Positions 1 to 8,382 are shown, counted from the stretch's first letter. The stretch is DNA of 64,000 nucleotides from Acetobacter cibinongensis (GCF_000963925.1 NZ_BAMV01000003.1:62001-126000); one strand, 5' to 3'. Notes: generated from the letters alone by a model not told the origin. Program-made: numbers and translations.

Positions 1-43
1 AAGAGGACCGTGTGGCTTCTTGAGCCTGATTATGGAAAATTTC

Positions 44-886
44 TTATGCAGGCAGAAGGTTGGAGGCTCCTGTTTCCAGAATATCAACGCTATCTCCAAC
101 CTTGAGGGTACCAGCCTGTACCACCACGGCATTCTGCGCGAACATGATGCCTTTTGGTGTGCGATGAAACTGCGCCAGAGTGGCCAGGGGTTCCTTACGG
201 TTAGGGATGACGCCGGTCTCCTGATCCGTTGTGGTGACCGTGCAGCGGGAGCATGGGGCACTTATTCGTAAAACAGCAGTGCCTGCGCGTATTATTTTCC
301 AGCTATCTTCTGCCCATGCTTGAGTGCCTGCCACCACAATATTAGGCCGGAACCGCGCCATGGGTACCGGGTCTGCCAGTTTCTTGTTCAGGTCGGAGAG
401 CGACGCTTCCGTTGCCACCAGAAGCGGGTACCCGTCAGCAAAGGAAACCGGCGTAGGCTGCGCATCAATCAGCCTTACCCGGTTCTCGGCGGGGGTGGGC
501 ATAAAGACGAGCCTACAGGGGCGGCCAAGGTGCTGGCTCAGCCAATATGCGGCTTCCGCTCCGGCGTCCTGTGCGGGGACGGTATCTTTCCATACGCGCA
601 CAGGCTGACTTGGCGTATCAGGGGCAGGGAAGGGCACGCTGCACGGGCTGGCTCCTGCCGTGCTCAGCTCCAGCCCGTTGCGGGTGGGGGTAGCGGTCAG
701 GCGTGCCATGGCGGGCAAGGTGCGTTGCGTGAGAAAAGTGCCATCGGGCTCCACCACCATCCAGCGCCGGTCTCCTTCTGGCCCCCATGGGTGGAGGGTC
801 AGGCTGCTCTGGTTAAGACCGCGCAGGGCTTTTACCGGGTAGAGGTGCAGCGTGCTGATGGTAGGAGCAGGGTGGCTGGCGGGCAT
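44..886 (-). CDS. MOSC domain protein (YcbX/mARC-like molybdenum cofactor protein)
   Basis: 280 aa. The N-terminal half (from LHLYPVKALRG) reads as a MOSC N-terminal beta-barrel; the C-terminal half is a MOSC domain with CSRCTVTTTDQETG around residues 212-225. In YcbX and mARC proteins the matching cysteine holds the molybdenum cofactor. The family reduces N-hydroxylated compounds, usually with a ferredoxin or cytochrome partner; this copy has no fused 2Fe-2S domain, so it needs a separate electron donor. The ATG at 886 is chosen because AGGGGG lies just upstream; an in-frame ATG at 973 would run into the neighbouring regulator gene. Family call is firm, substrate unknown. Confidence 0.85.
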   Translation of the reverse strand: MPASHPAPTISTLHLYPVKALRGLNQSSLTLHPWGPEGDRRWMVVEPDGTFLTQRTLPAMARLTATPTRNGLELSTAGASPCSVPFPAPDTPSQPVRVWKDTVPAQDAGAEAAYWLSQHLGRPCRLVFMPTPAENRVRLIDAQPTPVSFADGYPLLVATEASLSDLNKKLADPVPMARFRPNIVVAGTQAWAEDSWKIIRAGTAVLRISAPCSRCTVTTTDQETGVIPNRKEPLATLAQFHRTPKGIMFAQNAVVVQAGTLKVGDSVDILETGASNLLPA

Positions 887-920
887 GTAACCCCCTTTTT
901 TGGGCAAGTTGGCGTGCGGG

Positions 921-1310
921 CTAGGTGGAGGGAGCAGCCTGTGCCTGACAGACGGCATCCAGAGCATCCGCATTGTCTATACCCCAGTGGTACAGCATTT
1001 CCAGCGGTTCAATAAAACGGCGGCCAAGGGGTGTCAGGCTGTATTCCACAACCGGCGGCATGACCTGCTGCACGGTGCGGCTGACCAGCCCGGCTTCCTC
1101 AAGCTCCCGAAGGGTCTGGGTCATCATTTTTTTAGACAGACCCGGCAGGCAGCGCAGCAGATGGCCGGGGCGGGATGCACCGCCTTCCAGATGCAGGCTG
1201 TGCAGGACCATTGTTGTCCATTTACCACTGAAAAGGCGCAACAGGCGGCGGGGGGCGCATTGTTCATCAAACGGTGCTGTCCGGTAGTCCAGCGGAAGCA
1301 GAGGGGCCAT
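921..1310 (-). CDS. HxlR-family winged-helix transcriptional regulator
   Basis: 129 aa, normal length for HxlR regulators. The family pattern is clear: a conserved Cys near the N-terminus (DEQCAPRRLL), then KWTTMVLHSL, the recognition helix region LSKKMMTQTLRELEEAGLV and the wing VEYSLTPLGRRF. It is transcribed divergently from the NAD(P)-dependent reductase at 1418 with only 107 bp between them, the usual arrangement for an HxlR protein controlling its neighbour in response to reactive electrophiles or redox state. The effector is not predictable from sequence. Confidence 0.88.
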   Translation of the reverse strand: MAPLLPLDYRTAPFDEQCAPRRLLRLFSGKWTTMVLHSLHLEGGASRPGHLLRCLPGLSKKMMTQTLRELEEAGLVSRTVQQVMPPVVEYSLTPLGRRFIEPLEMLYHWGIDNADALDAVCQAQAAPST

Positions 1311-1357
1311 TTTACGGTAACCTTTTGGTAGTCAGGGCACAAAAAGGTGCCGTCTTG

Positions 1358-1383
1358 TACGTGTATAAACAAGTTGCCACGTA
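1358..1383. promoter_or_regulatory. Inverted repeat, candidate HxlR operator
   Basis: TACGTG at 1358-1363 is repeated in inverse as CACGTA at 1378-1383 with 14 bases between. It sits in the short divergent intergenic region between the HxlR regulator and the reductase, where an operator would be expected. Arm match is perfect but only 6 bp, so the role is inferred from position. Confidence 0.4.
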
Positions 1384-1417
1384 TCTACTGTTACTTTTTT
1401 CAAGCAGGAGAAACACC

Positions 1418-2482
1418 ATGGCGCAGCGCGCACTTGTTGTTGGTGCAACCGGTATTGTCGGGCAAAATCTGGCCCGCAGATTAGTGGCAGAAGGCTGGAC
1501 GGTTTACGGCCTGTCCCGCCGGACCATGCCAGAGGGAAGTGGAATTATACCCGTACAGGCAGACGCGCTGGATGCCTCCGGGCTGGCACAGGCCTTGCGG
1601 AGCCTTACACCCACGCATGTTTTTTTCTGCACATGGACGCGGTGCGCCACGGAGCACGAAAACTGCGTGGCAAATGCTGCCATGCTCCGCAATGTGTTCG
1701 AGGCTTTGCCCAACCCCGGAGCGCTCCAGCACGCAGCCCTTGTGACCGGCCTTAAACATTACCTTGGCCCTTTTGAAGCCTATGCAAAAGGGGTGGTGCC
1801 TGAAACGCCTTTCCGGGAAGATATGCCGCGGCTGAGTGTAGAAAATTTCTATTACGCGCAGGAGGATGTTTTGTATGAAGCCGCGCAGAAACACGCCTTC
1901 ACATGGAGTGTACACCGCCCCCATACTGTTGTGGGGTATGCCATTGGCAATGTGATGAACATAGCCAGCACACTGGCTGTTTACGCTACCCTGTGCCGGG
2001 AGACTGGCCGCCCCTTTGTGTTTCCGGGTTCTGCGGTGCAATGGCATGGCCTGACAGACCTGACGGATGCCCGGCAGCTTGCTGCGCAACTGGTATGGGC
2101 TGCAACCTCAGCTTCCGGGGAAAATCAGGCGTTTAATGTGGTGAATGGTGACGTTGTGCGCTGGAAGTGGTTATGGCCGCGGTTGGCGGCGTGGTTCGGG
2201 CTGGAGGCCGCTCCCTATCCGGATCAAGCGGAGCCTCTGGAACCCAAACTGGCGCAGGATATCGGGGTATGGGCGGATATTGCGGCCAGACATGTCCTGC
2301 GTGAACCTGACCTGAACCGCCTTGCCTCCGCCTGGCACACGGATGCGGATTTGGGGCGACCCATTGAATGTGTAACGGATATGACCAAAAGCCGCCTTGC
2401 CGGATTTACGGCATATCAGGACAGCACGGTTTCATTCTTGGATGTGTTTGAGCGGTTGCGGGCCGAGCAGTTTATTCCGTAA
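1418..2482 (+). CDS. SDR-family reductase of the PRISE type (progesterone 5-beta-reductase/iridoid synthase-like)
   Basis: 354 aa. The N-terminus is a Rossmann fold (VVGATGIVGQNLARRL). Two motifs mark the PRISE branch of the short-chain dehydrogenases: GLKHYLGPF (Lys113) and NFYYAQEDVL (Tyr145/146), which correspond to the catalytic Lys and Tyr of plant progesterone 5-beta-reductase. Such enzymes reduce activated C=C bonds of enals and enones with NADPH. The natural substrate here is unknown; detoxification of reactive carbonyls would fit control by the adjacent HxlR regulator. ATG 1418 follows CAGGAG; upstream in-frame codons lie in the promoter region. Confidence 0.8.
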   Translation: MAQRALVVGATGIVGQNLARRLVAEGWTVYGLSRRTMPEGSGIIPVQADALDASGLAQALRSLTPTHVFFCTWTRCATEHENCVANAAMLRNVFEALPNPGALQHAALVTGLKHYLGPFEAYAKGVVPETPFREDMPRLSVENFYYAQEDVLYEAAQKHAFTWSVHRPHTVVGYAIGNVMNIASTLAVYATLCRETGRPFVFPGSAVQWHGLTDLTDARQLAAQLVWAATSASGENQAFNVVNGDVVRWKWLWPRLAAWFGLEAAPYPDQAEPLEPKLAQDIGVWADIAARHVLREPDLNRLASAWHTDADLGRPIECVTDMTKSRLAGFTAYQDSTVSFLDVFERLRAEQFIP

Positions 2483-2494
2483 CAGCGCACCACT

Positions 2495-2533
2495 AAAAAG
2501 GGCTGCCAGAACAATGCTCAGGCAGCCCTTTTG
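2495..2533. terminator. Bidirectional Rho-independent terminator
   Basis: AAAAGGGCTGCC and GGCAGCCCTTTT form a perfect stem around a loop of about 13 nt, flanked by T runs on both strands. It separates the convergent reductase and MFS genes. Confidence 0.85.
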
Positions 2534-2559
2534 GCAAAAAGTTTTAAAAACTGTGTGGC

Positions 2560-3852
2560 TTAGCCGTGTTTCTGCACTTTCCAGCCTGTCTCACGCAGGC
2601 GGAAGGAGAGCAGAATGGCAACAACAATACCTACAACCAGCGGCATGAAGGCCCGGTGGAACAGCGCCATGCTGTCTGTATCGCCACCCGCCATCAGGGC
2701 GGAGACAAGCGGGGAAAGCACACCGGTTGTCCCAAACACCAGAAAGTTCATGACACCGGCAGCGGTGCCCTTAACCTGCGGTGGGTTAACTTCCTTCATG
2801 GTGGAGAAGGGGATCATGGCGGCACCGGAGGCAATACCCATGACCAGAGCAACAGAGTAGCGCGGCATAACGCCAACCGGCAGATACAGCGCGCAGAGAG
2901 AGGCCGCCAGCAGCACAACAGCGCCGCCAATCAGTACGGGTTTGCGCAGGCCAATCTTGTCGGAAATCCAACCCAGCAGCGGGCAGCCAATGACCCAGCC
3001 AATGGGCACCATGGAAACATCGGAGGCCGCAAATGCCATGCTCACATGTTCGCCCTTATTGAGCATGGAGGCACCCCAGCCCAGTGCGCCAATGGTGGTG
3101 GGCACAAACAGCAGGCCCCCAATAATGCCAGCGTACCAGCTTTGCGGGTTGCTGAAGATAATACGGAAAGGCTGCACAAGGTTGGCAAAGGAGAAGTGAC
3201 CGTGATGGTCTGCGCTGTCCCCTGAATCCCGCGGCATAACAAACCATGTGGCTACGGCAAGGCAAACGCCCAGAATGCCAAAGCCCAGCCAGACCGTCTG
3301 CCACGGAATATGGAAAGAGCCGTTGGGGTCAATCAGCAACCGTGTGGGTTTGGAGCCAAAGGCTGCCCCAGCCATACCAAGGCACTGTGTCAGCCCCACA
3401 AACAGGGCAAGTGTGCGGGCTGGCAGGTAGCGGGCCGCCACATAGGAGGAGCCAACAAAGGCACAGATTGCCCCAAGCCCCTGAATAACATAGCCCACAA
3501 GCCCTGCGCCCATGCTGCCCTGTGCAAAGATAAGGCAGCCAATGCTGGTAATGCTGATCCCAACCGGCATGGTGGCATGGGCACCGTAGCGATCAAGCAG
3601 CACCCCTACGGCCAGTGCCGCCAGCGCATAGACAATGTAGTAAGAGGCAATCATCAGACCCAGATGGCTGTTGCCCCAGGCCTGTGTCAGCTCATCCTGC
3701 ATAATGCCGGGGGCAGAGCGGATGGCATACTGATAAAAATAGAACAGTGCGCACAAAAACCACGCCAGAACATAAAGTGGCTGTATTTTTTGCGGCTGCG
3801 CAGCCGGTGTTGCTGTAGGCGCTGGGCTGGCTTGGGAAGATGAACCCGACAT
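2560..3852 (-). CDS. MFS transporter
   Basis: 430 aa with about 12 hydrophobic segments after a Ser/Pro/Ala-rich cytosolic N-terminus. The first-loop signature of the major facilitator superfamily is visible as GVLLDRYGAHATMPVG, and a related half-repeat motif GWISDKIGLRKP follows in the second half. YQYAIRSAPGIMQDEL in the first segment resembles organophosphate/hexuronate-type MFS carriers. It lies downstream of the outer membrane porin on the same strand, 145 bp away, so the two may move the same solute across both membranes. Substrate not assignable. Confidence 0.85.
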   Translation of the reverse strand: MSGSSSQASPAPTATPAAQPQKIQPLYVLAWFLCALFYFYQYAIRSAPGIMQDELTQAWGNSHLGLMIASYYIVYALAALAVGVLLDRYGAHATMPVGISITSIGCLIFAQGSMGAGLVGYVIQGLGAICAFVGSSYVAARYLPARTLALFVGLTQCLGMAGAAFGSKPTRLLIDPNGSFHIPWQTVWLGFGILGVCLAVATWFVMPRDSGDSADHHGHFSFANLVQPFRIIFSNPQSWYAGIIGGLLFVPTTIGALGWGASMLNKGEHVSMAFAASDVSMVPIGWVIGCPLLGWISDKIGLRKPVLIGGAVVLLAASLCALYLPVGVMPRYSVALVMGIASGAAMIPFSTMKEVNPPQVKGTAAGVMNFLVFGTTGVLSPLVSALMAGGDTDSMALFHRAFMPLVVGIVVAILLSFRLRETGWKVQKHG

Positions 3853-3911
3853 GGAAAATTCCAGTCTTTTATTAAAAGATGTGAAAGGGAAAACTACAAA
3901 AAACCCTGTTC

Positions 3912-3956
3912 TCAGGAAAAGCCCGGACGGGCCAGGCGGGAGTTTTTCAAGCTCAT
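3912..3956 (-). CDS. Possible 14-residue leader peptide upstream of the MFS gene
   Basis: Reads MSLKNSRLARPGFS from the ATG at 3956. It is worth noting because its ribosome binding site is stronger than those of most genes here (AAAAGGAGA, nine bases before the ATG). The end of the frame overlaps a GC hairpin (GCCC-GTCC-GGGC) followed by TTTT. The arrangement is that of a translated leader with an attenuator, but too short to prove by inspection. Confidence 0.3.
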   Translation of the reverse strand: MSLKNSRLARPGFS

Positions 3957-3997
3957 GCTTTTTATCTCCTTTTAAAAATCTTCACAGAAAAACAACT

Positions 3998-5845
3998 TTA
4001 CTGGAAAGGTAGATACCGGAAGGTCACATACACCGTGTTGCCAAAGGTGGTGGGATAGACGTTGCTGCCCGCACCATTGGTGCCTTTGAAAGCAAACTTC
4101 CGGATATAGGTGTATTGCAGGCCAGCCATCAGGCTTCCGTAATGACCATCCATAAAGTGCCACCATCCCCCTGTTGTCAGAGAGGCGAGTGTGCGGGTCT
4201 GGGCGTTACAGGCACCAAATTCAATGGAGCAGCCGCTCAGGTTCTGGTCTGTTACGCCGTACCCATAATTGTGCCCGTCTGCCCCCAGATAACTTTTGCG
4301 CCCGGAGGTTTCCACACCGCCATAAGTGTAAAGCAGCACGGAGTGGGACGGATGGCCGATCAGTCCCAGAGACCCGATGATCTCTGGTACAGGGGTAAGC
4401 TGGCCGTGGGCGTTGAAGGTGGTATCCGGCAACAGGGATGGCCCATAACGGCCCACCCCTTCCCCTGCCAGAATATTACCGGCCAGTTGCAGCTTTTTGG
4501 TGCCAAGCGGCGTGGTCATGCCTGCGCCAACGCCGCCGCCAAAACTGGTATGTTTTTTGGAGGTGGTGGCACCCGGAAGCACGGAGAGCGAGCGGAACCA
4601 GCGGCCCAGACCAAATACCTCATAATGGCCAAAACTGGTGTCAGCTGCTGCTTTCACCACAATATCCGGCGCAGGGTTGTAGGTATAATTGGTGCCGCTG
4701 TTCAGGAGCACACCACCAGCATTCTGGTAGTAAACGCGGGTTCCTGCCGTCTGCCCATATGCGGCAGGCAGAGTGCCGCCAGATGGCACGGAGGAGGAGA
4801 AGTTGAACGTGGCTTCCGGGTCTTCCAGAGACAGGCCAAGCCAATATTTCTCGTGCCAGTCCTTGCCAATACGGATCTGGGGTACGCGGGTAAAGGCAAT
4901 GCCCGGAATCTGGTTGTTATCCGTCACGGCCGGGAGCTGCTCTTTTCTGGGCAGCAGCCCCTTGGAGTAGTTGGTGACCAAGCTCCAGGCCTGACCCATC
5001 AGCAAGTGAAAGCCCCAGTCTTTTTGCGTGAAGGTAAAATAGCCTTGCCGCATACGGGGGGTGTAACCGCTAATCTGCACGCTGTTACTGGTGCCGGCAG
5101 CGCCCCCAAAGTCGCTCTCTATATAGGCCTGAAGCCGGATGGCGTTGGTGGGGTTGGCTTCCATCAGGATGGAGACGCGGGAGAGCTGGGCAGACAGGCG
5201 CTCTTCGCTCAGGCCGTGGTTGGGGCTGTTGGCGTAAGGAAAGCTGCCCCATGCGGTGGCTGGGCCTGCCGTCATGTTGGAGTCACGCCAGATGTTGGAG
5301 AGTTCGATAAACCCGCCCAGTTTGACCGAGATACCACCAATTGAAAAAATAGGCGGCAGATGGTCCACCGAGGTTTGCGTAATGGAGGACGGGCTGGAGG
5401 AGGACAGATCCATGGCGGAATGGCCGTGGGCCACCACATCCTGCGTAGGTAGCCACTCAAACCCCAGAGGGTTGCTGGTATTGCCGTGGGAGTGAAGCGG
5501 CAACCCGCCGGATGCCACGCGGGTGGTGTCCGCAGGGTCTGGTGAAAAACGGATGGCCGGGTCTGCCGGGGCACTGGTGACAAGGGTGCGGGCAGGTGTG
5601 CTGCGGTTGGTGGAGGCCGCAGCCGTTTGTGTCTTGCTGCCCTTGCGCTTGGCCTGCCGTTGCTCAATGGCGTTGACCTGTGCCGCAAGCAGCCGCATCT
5701 GCGCCTTGATGGCCGCCAGTTCCTGCGCGTCATCCGCCAGAGCAAAAACCGGTTTATTGACCAGACAGCACAGGAGAGTTCCGAGCAAAAGCTTGCTGTC
5801 CAGCTTTAATTTCGAGACAATACTGTCTGATGCAGCAGATTTCAC
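3998..5845 (-). CDS. Outer membrane porin, DcaP-like
   Basis: 615 aa from the GTG at 5845, which has AAAGGG upstream; a longer frame reaches a GTG at 5920 without a good ribosome site. After a signal peptide (KLLLGTLLCCLVNKPVFA) comes a short coiled-coil segment (AAIKAQMRLLAAQVNAIEQR), as in trimeric porins, then a Ser/Thr/Pro linker and a barrel starting at ISVKLGGFIELSNIW. Segments such as YIESDFGG and RQGYFTFTQKDWGFHLLMGQ, and the terminal VTFRYLPFQ with a C-terminal aromatic strand, fit DcaP-type porins. These take up small, often acidic solutes. Gene order porin-then-MFS suggests a shared substrate. Confidence 0.78.
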   Translation of the reverse strand: MKSAASDSIVSKLKLDSKLLLGTLLCCLVNKPVFALADDAQELAAIKAQMRLLAAQVNAIEQRQAKRKGSKTQTAAASTNRSTPARTLVTSAPADPAIRFSPDPADTTRVASGGLPLHSHGNTSNPLGFEWLPTQDVVAHGHSAMDLSSSSPSSITQTSVDHLPPIFSIGGISVKLGGFIELSNIWRDSNMTAGPATAWGSFPYANSPNHGLSEERLSAQLSRVSILMEANPTNAIRLQAYIESDFGGAAGTSNSVQISGYTPRMRQGYFTFTQKDWGFHLLMGQAWSLVTNYSKGLLPRKEQLPAVTDNNQIPGIAFTRVPQIRIGKDWHEKYWLGLSLEDPEATFNFSSSVPSGGTLPAAYGQTAGTRVYYQNAGGVLLNSGTNYTYNPAPDIVVKAAADTSFGHYEVFGLGRWFRSLSVLPGATTSKKHTSFGGGVGAGMTTPLGTKKLQLAGNILAGEGVGRYGPSLLPDTTFNAHGQLTPVPEIIGSLGLIGHPSHSVLLYTYGGVETSGRKSYLGADGHNYGYGVTDQNLSGCSIEFGACNAQTRTLASLTTGGWWHFMDGHYGSLMAGLQYTYIRKFAFKGTNGAGSNVYPTTFGNTVYVTFRYLPFQ

Positions 5846-6004
5846 AATACACCCTTTTGCGGTTGCTCTCTTTGCCAAGAAAACCCTGACGCCATGATGC
5901 AGCCCTGATGCACGCTGCACATTGATTCACGTCAAAGCTTGGCAAACTACCAGTGTGGCAGACTCGTAAAACAGAGCTGTGTCATACGCGAATTCTCGCG
6001 AAAA

Positions 6005-6014
6005 TGTTATAACA
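6005..6014. promoter_or_regulatory. Perfect 10-bp palindrome TGTTATAACA upstream of the porin gene
   Basis: TGTTATAACA followed by AA, 160 bp before the porin GTG. The same 12 bases TGTTATAACAAA recur at 39053 upstream of cobW. The similarity to AT-rich Zur-type operators is suggestive only. Confidence 0.35.
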
Positions 6015-6091
6015 AAATAGACGGTTTAAATTTAATTTTAATGCGCAAGAGGAGAGGCGTGTTAGACAGTTTCTTGAAAAAACGGGGTTTG

Positions 6092-6652
6092 TCAGAGCGT
6101 AAGGCAGGCCTGCTCGGCCTGTGCCAGAACGGTGTTAAATGTGTCCGTATGGTTGAGGGCGCGGGCTAGTACCAAGGCGCCTTGTATGGCGGCAATGCTG
6201 CTAATGGCCAATGTGCGGGCCTTTTGCGCATTATGCCCCAACCGCAACAACGCATTTTGTAAAGCCGTTATCCAGTGCTGAAAATAAAGAGAAATGCGTT
6301 CCGCAAAACGGTCTCGTGTCTCGCTTAATCCCATCAGGCCGAGCAGGCAGATTTTCTGACCAGACTGAAAATAGGTGGCCGTGGCGGCAAACATGTTTGT
6401 TATGGCGTGGGCAGCCTTGGGTGTGGTGCGAAGGGGCGTGAAAATGGATGTGGTAAACCACGCATCAATTTCAGCCAGAACAGCCTCCGCCATCTCCTGC
6501 TTTCCACCTGGGAAGAAGTGATACAGGCTGCCTTTGCCCAAACCCGTTGCTTGGGAAATGAGGGCCAGACTGGCCCCTTCATACCCATAATCCCGGAAAA
6601 CCTCCGCCAGACAGGGCAGGAGGTCTGCTTTTTCCGTAATGGCGCGGGCCAT
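6092..6652 (-). CDS. TetR/AcrR-family transcriptional repressor
   Basis: 186 aa. The N-terminal DNA-binding domain is typical: FRDYGYEGASLALISQATGLGKGSLYHFFPGG, that is, helix-turn-helix residues roughly 20-50. The C-terminal ligand domain resembles the family that responds to small aldehydes or dyes (LLGLMGLSETRDRFAERI), but the ligand is not predictable. Its ATG lies one base after the stop of the NTF2-like gene, so the two are translated from one message. A perfect palindrome in front of that operon (7144-7165) is the probable operator, implying autorepression. Confidence 0.88.
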   Translation of the reverse strand: MARAITEKADLLPCLAEVFRDYGYEGASLALISQATGLGKGSLYHFFPGGKQEMAEAVLAEIDAWFTTSIFTPLRTTPKAAHAITNMFAATATYFQSGQKICLLGLMGLSETRDRFAERISLYFQHWITALQNALLRLGHNAQKARTLAISSIAAIQGALVLARALNHTDTFNTVLAQAEQACLTL

Positions 6653-6653
6653 G

Positions 6654-7118
6654 TTAGAGGCCTAGTGCGGAAAGGCCGGGATGGTCATCTGGCCTGCGCG
6701 TGCCCTGCCAAAGGAATTTACGCTCCTGCACCGTAATAGGCAGGTCGTTGATGGAGGCTAGCCGCCAGCGCATCAGGCCGTCTGCGTCAAACTCCCAGTT
6801 TTCATTGCCGTAGGAGCGGAACCACTGCCCCTCAGCGTTATGCCATTCATAGGCAAACCGCACGGCAATACGTGTGTCATGAAAACACCAGAGTTCCTTG
6901 ACCAGCCGGTACTCCAGCTCCGTTTCCCACTTGTGGCGCAGAAAGTCCTTTATCTGGTCGCGCCCTTGCGGAAAATTGGTGCGGTTCCGCCAGACGGACC
7001 CAGGTGTGTAGGCGAGTGACACAGCATCCGGATTTTTGCTGTTCCACGCATCCTCGGCAGCACGAACTTTTTGTGTGGCAGTTTCAAGCGTGAAGGGGGG
7101 AAAGGGTGGTTTTGACAT
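6654..7118 (-). CDS. NTF2-like (DUF1348/SnoaL-type) protein
   Basis: 154 aa. The fold signature of DUF1348 is clear: an N-terminal helix with [22 protein letters not shown], then [20 protein letters not shown], and the C-terminal strand run [21 protein letters not shown]. Members are small alpha+beta cone proteins of unknown activity that often accompany stress-response regulators. The ATG at 7118 follows CAGGAG; an in-frame ATG at 7154 lies inside the operator palindrome and is rejected for that reason. First gene of the two-gene TetR operon. Function not known. Confidence 0.85.
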   Translation of the reverse strand: MSKPPFPPFTLETATQKVRAAEDAWNSKNPDAVSLAYTPGSVWRNRTNFPQGRDQIKDFLRHKWETELEYRLVKELWCFHDTRIAVRFAYEWHNAEGQWFRSYGNENWEFDADGLMRWRLASINDLPITVQERKFLWQGTRRPDDHPGLSALGL

Positions 7119-7143
7119 CAGCCGCTCCTGTGCCGGTTGGTTT

Positions 7144-7165
7144 CTCTGTACCATTTGGTACAGAG
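7144..7165. promoter_or_regulatory. Perfect palindromic TetR-type operator
   Basis: CTCTGTACCA (7144-7153) and TGGTACAGAG (7156-7165) are exact inverse copies around TT. The site lies 26 bp upstream of the NTF2-like start codon, in the promoter of the operon that also encodes the TetR repressor. Length and symmetry match known TetR/AcrR operators. Confidence 0.75.
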
Positions 7166-7743
7166 TCTCACCTTGCTTGCAAGAGAAAAACGAGGCGTGT
7201 CTCAGTGCTAGGCATCTGTGATGGACGTAAGCCTAAGCTACCCTGCTGGACAGTCTTTCCACAGCCGGATCAAGGCAGGGAGATCGTGGGTATGACATCC
7301 ACTTCCCCCTTGCGAAGCTTCATTGGGATGAAGTATATTTATTCCGAATTCCCGTTACCTTCCGGCACCTGTTGAGAATTGATTTATTAAAAACTGTGAA
7401 TTGCTCTGTGTTTTGCCGGGTCAGAAAGACCCGTGAGAAGGGGGAATGCCGTCTTGCCGCACGGCATCGTAGTGTGGCGGAATGGGCATTTCATAGGACG
7501 ACAGCCTGAAGCGATGGCAGATGAAGATGGACATGCCAGCTCTGATTATCGCAAACGATATGACGCTTTGAGGTGGCCGCATCGATCGTCAGACGCTTCG
7601 ACCGCCCATCCTGTTTTTCAAGCAGTCTGTAACGTGCAGACTACAAAACAGGATGTCAGAAAATAAGAGTCTCAAAAATATTCTTAGTTTTTGGATGATT
7701 TTTCTGACTAGCAAGAAGCTGCCAATTTAATCTGGCAGCAGCG
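7166..7743. other. Gene-poor region with hairpins, no recognisable gene
   Basis: About 580 bp between the TetR operon promoter and bluB. No open frame resembles a known protein. A frame on the minus strand at roughly 7495-7630 reads protein-like (for example KQDGRSKRLTIDAATSKR) but has no start codon and could be a gene remnant. Perfect stem-loops occur at 7417-7433 (CGGGTC/GACCCG), 7446-7467 (ATGCCGT/ACGGCAT), 7547-7560 (TATCG/CGATA) and 7608-7654. The region may be a structured RNA or a decayed element. Confidence 0.4.
7608..7654. repeat. Nested inverted repeat (two-part stem-loop)
   Basis: Outer arms ATCCTGTTTT (7608-7617) and AAAACAGGAT (7645-7654) match perfectly; inside them AGTCTG (7624-7629) and CAGACT (7637-7642) match perfectly. 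No T run follows on either strand, so it does not look like a standard terminator. Confidence 0.6.
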
Positions 7744-8382
7744 TCAGCGGTTAATCCATACTCTGCGCGCGGGGTTGCGGTGTTCCCATCCCTTGCGTTC
7801 CAGTTCCGGGGTGTCGGCCTGTTCCTGCGGGTAGCCAACACACAGATAAGCCAGAAACCGCCAGTTGGGGTTCACGCATAAGGTGGATGCGGCTTCAGCC
7901 GGGTCAAGAATGGACACCCATCCTACCCCGATACCTTGTGCGGCAGCCGCCAGCCAGAAGGTGTGGATAGCCATGATAGCGGACCAGACCGTGGTTTCCG
8001 GCATGGTGCCGCGCCCCAGCCCCCGGCCCTGCGAGGGGTCTGTATCGCAAAACACGGCAATCTGGTGTGGGGCGTCATCCAGCCCGGCCAGCTTCAGGGT
8101 GGCGTAACGCTGGGCATTGTCACCACTCTGGCCGCTGAGTGCCGCCGTGTTCGCACGGGCAAAATTGGCGCGTATGGTCACGCGGCGGCTGGGGGCATCC
8201 ACCCGCACAAAACGCCACGGCTCGCTAAGCCCTACGGAAGGCGCAAGGCAGGCCGTGTGCAGCAACCCTGCCAGTATGGTCTCCGGCACAGGGTCTGTAC
8301 GGAAATGGCGTACGTCCCTCCGCCATGTGAAAAGCTGCTGAAGCTCAGCCTGAAAGCCGGGTGAAAAATGCGGTGCGCTCAT
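7744..8382 (-). CDS. bluB: 5,6-dimethylbenzimidazole synthase
   Basis: 212 aa nitroreductase-fold flavoprotein. BluB cuts reduced FMN with oxygen to make the lower base of cobalamin. RRDVRHFRTDPVP at the N-terminus, APSVGLSEPWRFVRV, and the C-terminal GVGWVSILDP and LAYLCVGYP are the BluB pattern, distinct from general nitroreductases. Its start overlaps the stop of cobD by four bases (ATGA), so it is translated with cobD. Presence of bluB shows that the cell makes its own dimethylbenzimidazole aerobically, in keeping with an obligate aerobe. Confidence 0.93.
   Translation of the reverse strand: MSAPHFSPGFQAELQQLFTWRRDVRHFRTDPVPETILAGLLHTACLAPSVGLSEPWRFVRVDAPSRRVTIRANFARANTAALSGQSGDNAQRYATLKLAGLDDAPHQIAVFCDTDPSQGRGLGRGTMPETTVWSAIMAIHTFWLAAAAQGIGVGWVSILDPAEAASTLCVNPNWRFLAYLCVGYPQEQADTPELERKGWEHRNPARRVWINR

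Noticed and set aside
320-1015. Long plus-strand frame opposite the MOSC gene
   Set aside because: Composition is that of an antisense shadow; no domain, and the minus-strand MOSC motifs are clear.
4115-5344. 409-codon plus-strand frame inside the porin gene
   Set aside because: Antisense shadow of the porin; the minus strand has signal peptide, coiled coil and barrel features.
7166-7743. Insertion sequence remnant
   Set aside because: No transposase motif, target duplication or terminal repeats could be seen; kept only as an unexplained hairpin-rich region.
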